A program made the translations under genes and the position numbers. A stretch of 64,000 bases of DNA, taken from the NCBI RefSeq assembly GCF_021532275.1, contig NZ_JACBOT010000031.1, positions 62,001 to 126,000 of the forward strand. Reading direction: 5' to 3'. Source of the stretch: Brevibacterium sp. UCMA 11754 (lineage in GTDB: Bacteria; Actinomycetota; Actinomycetes; Actinomycetales; Brevibacteriaceae). The notes below the pieces were generated by a model. That model was given only the letters and a program-made list of their open reading frames with translations. It ran no database searches and was not told where the DNA came from. Numbering within the stretch: position 1 is the stretch's first letter; each line of letters opens with the position of its first letter. This document shows positions 42,256 through 51,083 of this stretch, piece after piece.

Positions 42256-42543
42256 CTATCGCTCTAACTGAGGACATTCTCTCTTTGGTGGAGCCCGCTG
42301 ATCGAAGTCTCACAGGTCTCCGGGGAGCAAAGGCGGAAAAGAGGTTTCGAGAACTTACCTCGGAGCGCGAGACAGGAGAGCTACCCGGCTCCTTTTTGCC
42401 TTTGCTTTGCACAGTGCCAAGCAACTTATGCTGCAAGTGAGATGATTTTGCTATGACCTCTGTTCGATGGTGGGCACGTCTCCTGCAAGGATGTCTGGGC
42501 GAACTTCAATGGACTGCCTGCCGAGCAATGACTCCCTGAGGTG
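42256..42543. other. Gene-free stretch
   Basis: No supported gene. A short GC-rich inverted repeat followed by five T residues (CTCCTTTTTG, around 42390) resembles a plus-strand terminator, but no plus-strand gene precedes it. Confidence 0.35.
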
Positions 42544-43170
42544 TCAGTGGAGAAGAGGCGTGAGGTAAATGACTTCGATAGCTTCGAGGAGGCCGACGAA
42601 AAGGAGCACTGCGATGATGACGACATAAAGGCGTGCGTTGTCTTGGATGCCGGTCCGGTATCCGGCACACGCTGAGAAGTATCCGTGTCGCCGGTGACCG
42701 AGGGTCTTTCGCCAGAGAATGACTGCGCCGAGCGCGGCCAAAATGTAGGCCTGGAATTCGATGATGACTATCGGTGCGTGGGGTATGAGCGCGAGCGCTT
42801 CGCCAGAGGAACCCGGGGCGAGCCACATCCCGATGAGGCCGGCACGCCCCACCGTTGCGACGACTGCGAAGAACGGGATGATGAGAGAAGGCAAGGTAGT
42901 GGTGAGCACGGCCGCGAAGAAAAGGTTCGCGGTAAAGGTGAGGAGGGCTGCCGCGATGACGTTGCCGGAGGCGTAGGCGTCGACAACGGCAGAGAGACCG
43001 GGCAGGTCAGTGAAAGCCGTCAACCCTTCGCCTCCTTCTTCTCGCATTCCCGGCATGAACGAGGTTACGGTCATCATCACGACCAGCGCGCCATAGGTTG
43101 CGACGCTGAGGAGGATGTAGGTGCGCCAGTTCTCTCGCAGCGTCGTTCGTAGGCTCCTCAGAGTTTTCAT
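42544..43170 (-). CDS. SpoIIM-like membrane protein (1)
   Basis: From ATG 43170 the protein has ~208 aa with about five membrane helices. It carries the SpoIIM hallmarks FTANLFFAAVLTTTLPSLIIPFFAVVATVGRAGLIG and LIPHAPIVIIEFQAYILAALGAVILWRK. SpoIIM belongs to the engulfment complex in endospore formers; in actinobacteria such proteins occur without sporulation and their role is unclear. It lies 29 bp downstream of the MFS gene in a probable operon, and a paralogue at 60084 is again linked to a MerR gene. Confidence 0.78.
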   Translation of the reverse strand: MKTLRSLRTTLRENWRTYILLSVATYGALVVMMTVTSFMPGMREEGGEGLTAFTDLPGLSAVVDAYASGNVIAAALLTFTANLFFAAVLTTTLPSLIIPFFAVVATVGRAGLIGMWLAPGSSGEALALIPHAPIVIIEFQAYILAALGAVILWRKTLGHRRHGYFSACAGYRTGIQDNARLYVVIIAVLLFVGLLEAIEVIYLTPLLH

Positions 43171-43199
43171 GGTGTTGTCCCTTATGTCGTCAGTCGGCG

Positions 43200-44411
43200 T
43201 CAGGCTTCGGCCTGGCCGAGTCGGCGGAGGCGGGGGGTCAGAAGAGCGGCGATGGCCGCGAGAATCCACAGGCCCGCGAGAGCGACGGCAGTCAGCTGGA
43301 TGCCGCCGGCCTCAATGAGCACGGCTGAGGCCCCGATGCCCAATGCAGGGACCAGGACCATCAGCGCGTTCTGGGCGCCGAGCACCGTTCCGCGTTGGAC
43401 ATCCGGGACGTTTTCGACGAAGGCCAGTCCAATTACAGCGTTCATGGCGCCGCCGCCGATGCCGGCCGCGACCGCTCCGGCGAAGATGGACCACACCGGG
43501 CCGAGGATGGCGATGATCGAGAAGCCTGCCGCAACGAGGATCAGGCCAGCGATGAACCAGATACGGCGCGGGATGCGATGGCCGAATGCGGCGAAGATTC
43601 CACCGCCCACAAGCAAACCGGCGGCTAGGGCGCTGAGGACGAACCCGACGAACTGCGGTTCGCCCTGGACGGCGAAGTGGACGGGCATGACCATTCCCTG
43701 GGTGGCAGCCAGCACAATCGCCAGGGCCAGGCCGAGTAGCACGAGTCCACGCAGCAGCGGCGAACGGAATATGATCCCCATGCCGCGGAACATCGACATC
43801 GCAGACGTCGAGGAAGGGGCCTCGGCGGTCTCGCCGACGAACACGGCCGCGCGAGGCGGGATGACGAGGGTGAGCAGTGCCGCGGATACAGCCAGACCTG
43901 AGGTGATCCATAGCACTGAGACCGGCTCGAGAGCGGCGACGAGGATGCCAGCGGCTCCTGGTCCGAGCAGCAGCGATGCCCCGGACAGCGATTCCCGGAT
44001 GCCGATCAGCCGAGAAGGGTCGAGCTTCGCTGCCTTCGCGATCGCTGGCAGCATCGCCTCTCGTGCGGTGATGCCGGGGACGTCCCCAAAAGAACTCAGA
44101 ATGGCGACGGCGATGAACCAGCCTAAGTTCAACCCGATCGTCAGATGCACGATCGGCAGGATGAGCAGAGCCACCGCTGAGATGACGTCGGAGAGGATGG
44201 CGACGGTTCGGCGGTTGATCCGGTCAACGAGCGCGCCCATAAGCAACCCGGCAAGGGCCGCGGGCACCGCGGCGGCTATCGCCACGACACCCGCACCCAA
44301 AGGGCTGCCGGTGGTGAACAGCACCACCAGTGGCAATGCGATCGCGGTGATCGAGTTACCCAGGAGCGACGTGGCGAACGAAGCAAGGTAAAAGAAGCGA
44401 ATACGTTCCAT
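43200..44411 (-). CDS. Major facilitator superfamily transporter
   Basis: About 403 aa with twelve membrane helices. The sequence includes FYLASFATSLLGNSITAIALPLVVLFTTGSPLGAGVVAI and the MFS loop GALVDRINRRTVAILSDV (motif A-like), with a central loop near residue 190-205. It resembles the MFS_3/enterobactin-exporter-like group. ATG 44411 gives the usual N-terminus; GTG 44438 is an alternative. It is divergent from the MerR-type gene, which probably controls it. Confidence 0.88.
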   Translation of the reverse strand: MERIRFFYLASFATSLLGNSITAIALPLVVLFTTGSPLGAGVVAIAAAVPAALAGLLMGALVDRINRRTVAILSDVISAVALLILPIVHLTIGLNLGWFIAVAILSSFGDVPGITAREAMLPAIAKAAKLDPSRLIGIRESLSGASLLLGPGAAGILVAALEPVSVLWITSGLAVSAALLTLVIPPRAAVFVGETAEAPSSTSAMSMFRGMGIIFRSPLLRGLVLLGLALAIVLAATQGMVMPVHFAVQGEPQFVGFVLSALAAGLLVGGGIFAAFGHRIPRRIWFIAGLILVAAGFSIIAILGPVWSIFAGAVAAGIGGGAMNAVIGLAFVENVPDVQRGTVLGAQNALMVLVPALGIGASAVLIEAGGIQLTAVALAGLWILAAIAALLTPRLRRLGQAEA

Positions 44412-44474
44412 ATCGTCTATCTGAAACCGTGACGCCACGTCGTGGTCAAGTCGACGGTTGTAAGATGACTACCG

Positions 44475-45149
44475 ATGCGCATCGGAGAACTCGCGGATCT
44501 CGCCGGCGTGACTGTCCGGACTATCCGCTACTACCAACAGAAGAGTGTCCTTGCCGAGCCTGAACGCCGTGCCAACGGATACGGAGATTACACGGTTGAC
44601 CACCTCGTCGCTTTGGTGCGGATCCGTCAGCTCACCCAGTCTGGTCTTTCTCTGGAGCACGCTGGCGCCATTGTCGCTGGCTTTGGCGCGTCGGGGGACG
44701 AGACCCTCGACGAGGTTGATGCAGCACTTGGTCAGCGCATCGCGGCCCTCACCGCCCAGCGGGAGCGCTTGGCCGCAGCACGCGCTGCCGGACGCATCGG
44801 GCTGTCAAAGTTGGCCGCTGCGCTCGTCACGACACCGTCGGATATCTCTGCCTCGACCCTCTTCGCTCACCTGTACGGAGACGACGAGCGCGCCGATCGT
44901 CTGGCCGAGACGCTGCAGTGCCCCGAGGTGCGATCCCGGCTCGTTGCAGCGCAGACGCAGTTCGAGGCCATCGACGAGAACACGACTACCGCCGAACTCG
45001 ACGATCTCGCAGCGGACATTGAGGGCATCGTCTCGGAGTTCCTCAGCCAGGTGCCGACCGTCACGGAAAGGGAATCCCGTCTGCTCCTCACACTCGCAGA
45101 ACGTGACCTGAACGACCGGCAGCGCGCTTTCGTCCGTCGCCTCACGTGA
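44475..45149 (+). CDS. MerR-family transcriptional regulator (1)
   Basis: The 224-aa regulator has an N-terminal MerR helix-turn-helix and wing (MRIGELADLAGVTVRTIRYYQQKSVLAEPERRANGYGDYTVDHLVALVRIRQLTQSGLSL). A long helical effector domain without conserved cysteines follows, so it probably binds an organic ligand. A TAAGAT -10-like box 9 bp before the ATG suggests a leaderless transcript. It is divergent from the MFS/SpoIIM-like operon. Confidence 0.9.
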   Translation: MRIGELADLAGVTVRTIRYYQQKSVLAEPERRANGYGDYTVDHLVALVRIRQLTQSGLSLEHAGAIVAGFGASGDETLDEVDAALGQRIAALTAQRERLAAARAAGRIGLSKLAAALVTTPSDISASTLFAHLYGDDERADRLAETLQCPEVRSRLVAAQTQFEAIDENTTTAELDDLAADIEGIVSEFLSQVPTVTERESRLLLTLAERDLNDRQRAFVRRLT

Positions 45150-45467
45150 GGTCCTGCGCGGACCGCCGCCGGGGCGCGCCTTCCGCTGTTCTCACTGGCA
45201 GAGGGGAAATGCTCCCTACGGGTATGGGTAGCCTTCCCGCCACCTAGGGCGGTCAGCTGCCTCGCGCAATCGCTTCGCGTTTTCCTACTCAGTGGCCAGG
45301 TCGATTTCGTCCCGGGCATAGGTGCACTGCCACTACTCCGTGAGACTCACCCATCCGAAGGAGGCGGGGGATCTCCGCTCGGGGTTGGGTCCTCTGGAGC
45401 TCGTGCTTGGACCAGCGGCTCGTGTCCAAGCGTGGGCACCGACGCAGACCACCAGAATCGGGACCGA
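45150..45467. other. Gene-free stretch
   Basis: No supported gene or RNA. It separates the MerR gene from the convergent CPBP protease gene. I see no strong hairpin or repeat. Confidence 0.4.
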
Positions 45468-46217
45468 CTAGACCAGGCTTGAGATCGCCAACGGAACGAC
45501 CAGCGCTGTGGCGTTGTTGACCCCATGAAGGATGACCCCGGGCCAAATCGAGCCCGACCACTTGAACAGCAGGGCCGCGAGGACTCCGACGACGAAAGCG
45601 ACGGGAAAGACGGGGTTGATGCCGTGGGCAACGGCGAAGATCAGAGCGCTGAGCGGGACCGCCACCCACGCCGTGAGTCGAGCGAACAGCACGTTGGCGA
45701 CCACACCGCGGAACATCAGTTCTTCACCGATCGGCGTGACGATAGAGCCAGCGACGAGCGTCAGGACGAGGAAGCCGACACCGCCCCGTGCAGCGGATTG
45801 ATAGCTGGTCTGAACGTTCTGGGCGTCCCCTGTCGCTGCGATGTACACCACTGCGGCAACCACCCCCAGCAGATAGGCTGCGAGCCCGAAGCCGACACCC
45901 ATCCAGAGGAAGCGCTGTCGAGCTCTACGGATCCCGAAGATACTGAGCCGGCGGCGTCGAACGAGACATGCGCCCAAGAACGCCACGATTCCCATAGCCC
46001 CGGAGACGAACAGTCCGACAACGCCCGCCACGGCATCGTCTGCGATCAGCGGCAGGAGCAGGAACACGAGCCCATACGTAGCCAGGTACGCGAGGACTGC
46101 GACGCTCAGCTCGCGCCAGCCTGGCGCCACACCGGCTGCCGAGACGCGTTCCGGGACGGCTCTGTCTGGGCCGGGGCGCGGAACAGTGTGCCGAGGAGAC
46201 GGCCCGTCCGCGCTCAT
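45468..46217 (-). CDS. CPBP-family intramembrane metalloprotease (1)
   Basis: From ATG 46217 the protein is about 249 aa with roughly eight hydrophobic segments. It has the CPBP motifs PIGEELMFRGVVANVL (EExxxR), FAVAHGINPVFP (H) and GVILHGVNNATALVV (HxxxN). The family includes Rce1-like CAAX proteases and bacteriocin-immunity proteins. A longer reading frame upstream has poor composition. The substrate is unknown. Confidence 0.85.
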   Translation of the reverse strand: MSADGPSPRHTVPRPGPDRAVPERVSAAGVAPGWRELSVAVLAYLATYGLVFLLLPLIADDAVAGVVGLFVSGAMGIVAFLGACLVRRRRLSIFGIRRARQRFLWMGVGFGLAAYLLGVVAAVVYIAATGDAQNVQTSYQSAARGGVGFLVLTLVAGSIVTPIGEELMFRGVVANVLFARLTAWVAVPLSALIFAVAHGINPVFPVAFVVGVLAALLFKWSGSIWPGVILHGVNNATALVVPLAISSLV

Positions 46218-46338
46218 GCCCAGGCCTGCAGTTCGTCGGCGGCGTCTGGACGCTCCCACGGCCTCATCTGACCGGAGGCCATCAAGTCGGCCAGCCCGAT
46301 CACGGCGCAGGGACGATACTTTCCCCCGGTAATGCGCA

Positions 46339-46743
46339 TCAGCGACGCACAATCTGAATCAGAGCAACGGTGTCATAGCGACGGAACCAGGCCACGATAC
46401 AGACCAGTACCAAGGTAAGTGCAGGAATGACGACCAAGTCCGGAGTGACTAGGGCACTCAGGATCGTCGCGCCGATCATGAGCGGGACCTGGCAGATCGA
46501 AGCGAGGCCGCACAACCGGGGGATCAGCAGAGCGATTGCCCCAGCGAGTTCCAGCCAACCGACGACAACCATGCCGGGGATACCGAGCCCAATCAAGTCG
46601 AACGGTGCGACGGCGATCGGGTCGCCCATCGCCTTCGGAAAGGCCATGAACGCGAAGATAAGGGCCAGCAATACTTGCATCGCCCAGAGGGTGATCGTGC
46701 CGGCGACGGGTCGAGTACGGGCGGAGTGCGATGTTGTGGTCAT
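46339..46743 (-). CDS. DoxX-like membrane protein
   Basis: From ATG 46743, which follows GGAG, the protein is 134 aa with four membrane helices. It has the DoxX pattern LWAMQVLLALIFAFMAFPKAMGDP, GIPGMVVVGWLELAGAIALLIPRL and ALVTPDLVVIPALTLVLVCIVAWFRRY. DoxX-like proteins associate with thiol and oxidative-stress homeostasis in mycobacteria. It is divergent from, and probably repressed by, the TetR protein at 46842 through two palindromes. Confidence 0.85.
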   Translation of the reverse strand: MTTTSHSARTRPVAGTITLWAMQVLLALIFAFMAFPKAMGDPIAVAPFDLIGLGIPGMVVVGWLELAGAIALLIPRLCGLASICQVPLMIGATILSALVTPDLVVIPALTLVLVCIVAWFRRYDTVALIQIVRR

Positions 46744-46768
46744 GTCGGCTCCATTCGTCATAGTCAGT

Positions 46769-46809
46769 TAGCACAATGTGCTACCTGAAGGCTAGCACAC
46801 TGTGCTAGC
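46769..46809. promoter_or_regulatory. Twin palindromic operators between doxX-like and tetR genes
   Basis: TAGCACAATGTGCTA (46769-46783) and GCTAGCACACTGTGCTAGC (46791-46809) are perfect palindromes sharing the half-site TAGCACA. They fill the divergent promoter region and are the predicted sites of the TetR protein at 46842. Confidence 0.85.
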
Positions 46810-46841
46810 CTGATGTTGCTTTAATTTCGGGGAGAGAAATC

Positions 46842-47423
46842 ATGAGCACACGGCGCAAGATCCTGGACGCGGCCACATCGATGATTCAAGAGGGAAGACA
46901 GCAACGCCTGACGGTTCGTGCAGTGGCTGCACGGGCTGGGGTCGGGATGGGAACCCTGCGACACTACTTCCCGACGCAACGAGTTTTACTCGATGCCGTA
47001 CTTGCCTCGATGTATGACTCGGCGATGCCCGACGATCGCATTCACGATACGGCGCTACCGGCACGACAACGCCTCGTCGACAATTTGGGCAAGCTCGTCG
47101 CTGCCATCGGTACAGGAGATGAGGCACGGATTCAATGGAGTGACCTGTACCGTAACTACATCAGTCCAGAAGCTCCTGATGACATCCGTGGGACATACAT
47201 TGCCTTCGAAGAACAGGCCGCGCGCCGCGTTGAGACGTGGCTCGCGGTCCTCGTTGAGCAGCGGGCGTTGGAAGAAGGCGACAACACAGCCAGGGCCCAT
47301 TTCCTTCTCAGCGTGGTCAATGGCCTCGTCGTCAGTAGAGCGCTGCCACTTGCAGAATCGGCTCTTACGCGTGAGATCGACACACTGAGGCTTGCCACGC
47401 AGGCGTTGCCCTTCACGAAATAG
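46842..47423 (+). CDS. TetR-family transcriptional regulator
   Basis: The 193-aa regulator has the TetR helix-turn-helix (RRKILDAATSMIQEGRQQRLTVRAVAARAGVGMGTLRHYFPTQRVLLDAVLASM), then a helical ligand domain (ARAHFLLSVVNGLVVSRALPL). GGGGAGAG precedes the ATG. It probably represses itself and the divergent DoxX-like gene. Confidence 0.9.
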   Translation: MSTRRKILDAATSMIQEGRQQRLTVRAVAARAGVGMGTLRHYFPTQRVLLDAVLASMYDSAMPDDRIHDTALPARQRLVDNLGKLVAAIGTGDEARIQWSDLYRNYISPEAPDDIRGTYIAFEEQAARRVETWLAVLVEQRALEEGDNTARAHFLLSVVNGLVVSRALPLAESALTREIDTLRLATQALPFTK

Positions 47424-47564
47424 TCCTCCGAGAATACTTTCGTGGGGTGAACCTTCAGGGTAAACCCGTTGGGGAACATTGATCGGCAGAAACTGGCTGG
47501 AGACGACGGCGTACTCCGGCTGTTCGGCGTGTCCAGTCGCATCGGTACCCTGATGGAGGCGAGT

Positions 47565-48077
47565 TCAGTCCCGGTCGTCGGGAACGGTGCTCGGTTCGTC
47601 CATCTCCACGACCACCTCGGCGGTCGACGTTGTTTCCTTGAATACCCAGGTCCGGTAGGCGTAGAAGCGGAAGATCATGGCCAGGCCGACGCCGATGATG
47701 TTCGTCGAAATGTTGTAGGTCAGCTGGTCACGCATGTCGAGCAGATACCAGGTCACGCCCAGCGGGATGACGGTGATGATCATTCCGGCCATGTTGACGG
47801 CGACGAAGAGTAGGATGCCGCGCAGATTCGAACCGGTCGTCCGGTCCCCGTAGGTCCAGAGTCTGTTGCCCATCCATACGACGGCCATCGAGATGATGGT
47901 GGAGACGATCTTGGCCTTGATCGGACTGCCCTCGAGCAGCGGGGGGATCGATCCCAGGCCGTAGGCGAGGACATTGGAAAGTCCCACGTCGACGATGTAT
48001 CCCAAACCACCGACAGTGAGAAACTTGAACGCTTCCGCTGCGAGGCGTCGCATACGGGCCGACAAAGACTCTTTCAT
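47565..48077 (-). CDS. GtrA-family membrane protein (flippase-like)
   Basis: The protein (~170 aa) has four membrane helices and GtrA motifs: AFKFLTVGGLGYIVDVGLSNVLAY, KAKIVSTIISMAVVWMGNRLWTYGDR and FRFYAYRTWVFK. GtrA proteins are thought to flip polyprenyl-phosphate-linked sugars. It follows the GT-C-type protein and the GtrB-like GT2 on the same strand. The C-terminus is acidic. ATG 48077 is preferred; GTG 48086 is possible. Confidence 0.88.
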   Translation of the reverse strand: MKESLSARMRRLAAEAFKFLTVGGLGYIVDVGLSNVLAYGLGSIPPLLEGSPIKAKIVSTIISMAVVWMGNRLWTYGDRTTGSNLRGILLFVAVNMAGMIITVIPLGVTWYLLDMRDQLTYNISTNIIGVGLAMIFRFYAYRTWVFKETTSTAEVVVEMDEPSTVPDDRD

Positions 48078-48147
48078 TACAGTCACCGAGTCTAATCGGC
48101 CAGGTTTCGGACTCGCTGAATGCCCCCGATCGCGGCGTGCCCGGCGA

Positions 48148-49695
48148 TCACGGGGCGGTCCCCTGATCCGAAGCGTCTGTGGCTGTAGGTGCTTGCTGGG
48201 CTCCAGGTGCTTGCCGAGCTGCCGGACCTCGCCGAGTCCGCCACCTCGCCAGGACGAACAGCAGCGCGGTGGTCACGGCGAGCGCCGGCCAGAACGTGTA
48301 TCGGAAATGGTTCGACGGGACGATCGGAAAGTATCCGAACACATAGAATAGCGCCGAGGTGGACAGCATCGTGATCTCGGGCCAGAAGTTCCGTGCCCCG
48401 GCAGCCTCCAGCGACGTCGCATGCCGGGCTCGCGCGCGGTAAGCGAAGATCAGGAGGAGACTTGCGAGAAGGGTCCAGAACCAGGGCTTGAACAGCATCG
48501 GGAACGTGTCGAGTGCGAAGTCCTCGACATAGGGCTTGACGATGTAGTCGGCCTTGACGCTCCCCTGCTTGAGACCGGCCTTAGCCGCGTCGAAGTGCCA
48601 CTCGGCGGGCCAATACTCGAGGGCCGAAGAGAAGAAGTAGAAGGAGAATACGGCGGATCGGTACTCGACGTAACGGAGCGGGTGGGTGATGACTTCGCTC
48701 AGCCACAGGTCCTTCAGCTCATCCTGGTGGGCGATCGGTTCGAAATCTTTCCCTGTTGCGCCCTTGCCGTAGCAGTTCCAGTAGGCGTCCCAGATCTCGC
48801 CCTTCTCCAGGCACTTGTCTCTGGCCGTGCTGATCTTGTCCTTGAGCTCGGCTGGGGCGTCCGAGGCCTGGAGATCGCCGTTGGGCACGGAGAACATGAC
48901 GTCGTCGAGGAAGATCTGCGAGATCTGACCGGTGGCCGCCACGTCCTCCTGCGATTCGATGGCCGCATCCGTGGCCTTGAGGCCCGCGCCCAGGACGATG
49001 AGGACCAGCAGCGAGGCCACTGCCGTGGCCACCCCTCGCCGTGCGGCGAAGCGGGCACCGGCCCCTCCGGCGAACCTGGCGAAGCGTCGACTGCTGCGCA
49101 GCCGCTTGACCATCAGGTATCCGATGTACACGGCGATCGGGACGATGGCGAAGATGGCGTTCTTCCGCAGCCCGAACGCATACACGAGCAGCACCAGAGC
49201 CGGAATCCAGAGCAGCCACGTCTTCGGGATGAACCGGGTGATGATGAGGAGAACCACGGCCAGCAGTATGGCCACAGCCATCTGCGTGTCCTTCCACATC
49301 GTCGTCATCTGCGACACCACCCACGGGGTGGCCATGATCGTCGGCCCGACCAGCGACACCCACCGAGGCACTCCCCACCGGTGCACGATCACGCCGAGGC
49401 CCCAGCAGGCGAGCGCGAGGATGCCGACCTGCAGGACGAACAGGCTTCCGGCTGCACCGGTGATGCTGATGAGCCCTCGCCACACGGCGCTCATCACCGG
49501 TGGGTGCCAGTCGGAGAACGGGATATCGCCCGTGGCTTGGGCATACTGGTTGCCGATGTCGACATTGGCCCGCCCTGGGAAGAAGAGCTTGATGAAGACC
49601 AGGGAAGGCACGAGTGTCAGCAGCGCGAGGAAGACATCCCAGGCAAGCGCCGAGGCGAGGAAGCCTCGCAGCTTCGTTGGTTTCGGTGCCGTCAT
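48148..49695 (-). CDS. GT-C-like polytopic membrane glycosyltransferase
   Basis: The 515-aa protein has about eleven membrane helices. Its first extracytoplasmic loop contains acidic residues (FFPGRANVDIGNQYAQATGDIPFSDWHPPVMSAVW), as in GT-C enzymes that use polyprenyl-phosphate sugars. A large loop between later helices (ATGQISQIFLDDVMFSVPNGDLQ, YWNCYGKGATGKDFEPIAH) is probably extracytoplasmic. It lies between GtrB-like and GtrA-like genes and overlaps the former by 4 bp. This matches the Gtr three-component decoration system, where this member is the specificity transferase. Acceptor unknown. Confidence 0.75.
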   Translation of the reverse strand: MTAPKPTKLRGFLASALAWDVFLALLTLVPSLVFIKLFFPGRANVDIGNQYAQATGDIPFSDWHPPVMSAVWRGLISITGAAGSLFVLQVGILALACWGLGVIVHRWGVPRWVSLVGPTIMATPWVVSQMTTMWKDTQMAVAILLAVVLLIITRFIPKTWLLWIPALVLLVYAFGLRKNAIFAIVPIAVYIGYLMVKRLRSSRRFARFAGGAGARFAARRGVATAVASLLVLIVLGAGLKATDAAIESQEDVAATGQISQIFLDDVMFSVPNGDLQASDAPAELKDKISTARDKCLEKGEIWDAYWNCYGKGATGKDFEPIAHQDELKDLWLSEVITHPLRYVEYRSAVFSFYFFSSALEYWPAEWHFDAAKAGLKQGSVKADYIVKPYVEDFALDTFPMLFKPWFWTLLASLLLIFAYRARARHATSLEAAGARNFWPEITMLSTSALFYVFGYFPIVPSNHFRYTFWPALAVTTALLFVLARWRTRRGPAARQAPGAQQAPTATDASDQGTAP

Positions 49696-50708
49696 GAGGC
49701 GAGCGAGGTCCTCGTTGCTGGCGACTGTCGAAGTGTTTGACGCGGCAGGTCAAGTTCCGAGGTGCTGGCTTCAGGCACACTGACCGCCGGTAACCCCAGG
49801 TAGGCCAACCGCGAAGTCTCACGCCTGGCGCGGCGCAGACCGTCCAAGGTCAGTCCCACACTGCCGAGCAGGAAGGCCAGTCCCATAAGGGCAGCGGCGA
49901 GGATAGCCGTCGGGAACCGCGGTACCAGTCCGGTCTGCCAGTACTCCCAGACCACGGGCAACCCGAACAGCAGAGACAACGCGGCCAGGATCGTGGTGAT
50001 GACACCGTAGAACAGCCTCGGCCGCTCGTGTCTGACCAGTGCGGAGATGAGGCCGAGGATGCGGAACCCGTCCTTGAACGTCGAGAGTTTGGACTCGCTG
50101 CCGTCGGGACGGTCACGGAAGTCGATGGGCACCTCGGCGCTGGGCAGACGCAGCGACATCATGTGCACGGTCAGCTCCGTCTCGATCTCGAAGCGCTTGC
50201 TGATCGCGGGGAAGGACTTCACGAACCTGCGGGAGAACACCCGGTAGCCGGAGAGCATGTCGGTGACCTGGGATTGGAACAACCACCCGGTGAGCCGATT
50301 GAACATCATGTTCCCAGCTTCGTGGCCGGGCCGGTAGGACGTGGACTCCTGATTGTCCTGGCGCACCCCGAGCACATGGTCATACGGCCCGGAGACCAGA
50401 GTCTCGATCATCTCGGGAAGGTGGGAGGCCTCGTAGGTGTCATCGCCGTCGATCATCACGTAGATGTCGGCCTCGATATCGGCGAAGGCACGCCTGACGA
50501 CGTTGCCCTTGCCCGGGGAGTTCTCCTTGCGAACGATCGCGCCCGCCTCGGCGGCTCTCTGCGAAGTCAGGTCGGTGGAGCAGTTGTCGTAGACGTAGAC
50601 GGTGATCCCGGGGACGGCCTTCTTCAGGTCGTTGACCACCGTCGCCACCGTGATCTCCTCATTATGGCAGGGGACGATCGCAGCGATCCTGGTGGTGTCC
50701 TCGAGCAT
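49692..50708 (-). CDS. GtrB-like polyprenyl-phosphate glycosyltransferase (GT2)
   Basis: The 338-aa protein has an N-terminal GT2 catalytic domain (IAAIVPCHNEEITVATVVNDL, YDNCSTDLTSQRAAEAGAIV, VMIDGDDTYEASHLPEMI, MLSGYRVFSRRFVKSFPA). Two C-terminal membrane helices follow (about residues 235-260 and 270-295). These enzymes make polyprenyl-phosphate-hexose on the inner face of the membrane. It is the first gene of the GtrB / GT-C / GtrA unit. Confidence 0.88.
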   Translation of the reverse strand: MLEDTTRIAAIVPCHNEEITVATVVNDLKKAVPGITVYVYDNCSTDLTSQRAAEAGAIVRKENSPGKGNVVRRAFADIEADIYVMIDGDDTYEASHLPEMIETLVSGPYDHVLGVRQDNQESTSYRPGHEAGNMMFNRLTGWLFQSQVTDMLSGYRVFSRRFVKSFPAISKRFEIETELTVHMMSLRLPSAEVPIDFRDRPDGSESKLSTFKDGFRILGLISALVRHERPRLFYGVITTILAALSLLFGLPVVWEYWQTGLVPRFPTAILAAALMGLAFLLGSVGLTLDGLRRARRETSRLAYLGLPAVSVPEASTSELDLPRQTLRQSPATRTSLAS

Positions 50709-51083
50709 GCGGTAGTCCTATCGTCGTCCTCGCCAGACCGCAGTGCCGAGACAGCAAGCGGCCATGAGCCTTAGCTACTCAGGGATACGGGCGCGAAGTG
50801 ACGGTGAGGTTACGAGAACGCGAACTGCGCCGCTGCTTTCCCTCAGCTTCCGCCAGTGTTCACGCTCCCGTCACTTCTTTCGCCGAGGTTGCCCACCGAT
50901 CCCGCCGAGGTGGGCCACCGCACAGAAACCGCGTGTCTTTGGTCACGAACGACCGGTTGTGAGTCTTTTTATGACGCCGGTGCCCGAGACAGAGCGGCCT
51001 CATTGGCATGCTGAATCATCGGCACTGCTGAACCGTAGGTTCATGTCGCCATTCCCCCATCCCACCCACAAGAGGAGACGCCT
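50709..51083 (+). other. Upstream region of metNIQ with two CCGAGGT copies
   Basis: The 375-bp gap between the divergent gtrB-like and metN genes holds two close copies of the recurrent motif (CGCCGAGGTTG near 50881 and CGCCGAGGTGG near 50908). It has AAGAGGAG just before the metN GTG. I looked for a SAM or T-box riboswitch and found no convincing conserved core. Confidence 0.4.

Noticed and set aside
50709-51083. SAM or T-box riboswitch in the metNIQ leader
   Set aside because: Methionine transporters are often riboswitch-controlled, but no conserved SAM-II, SAM-IV or T-box core or specifier loop could be identified in the 375 bp.
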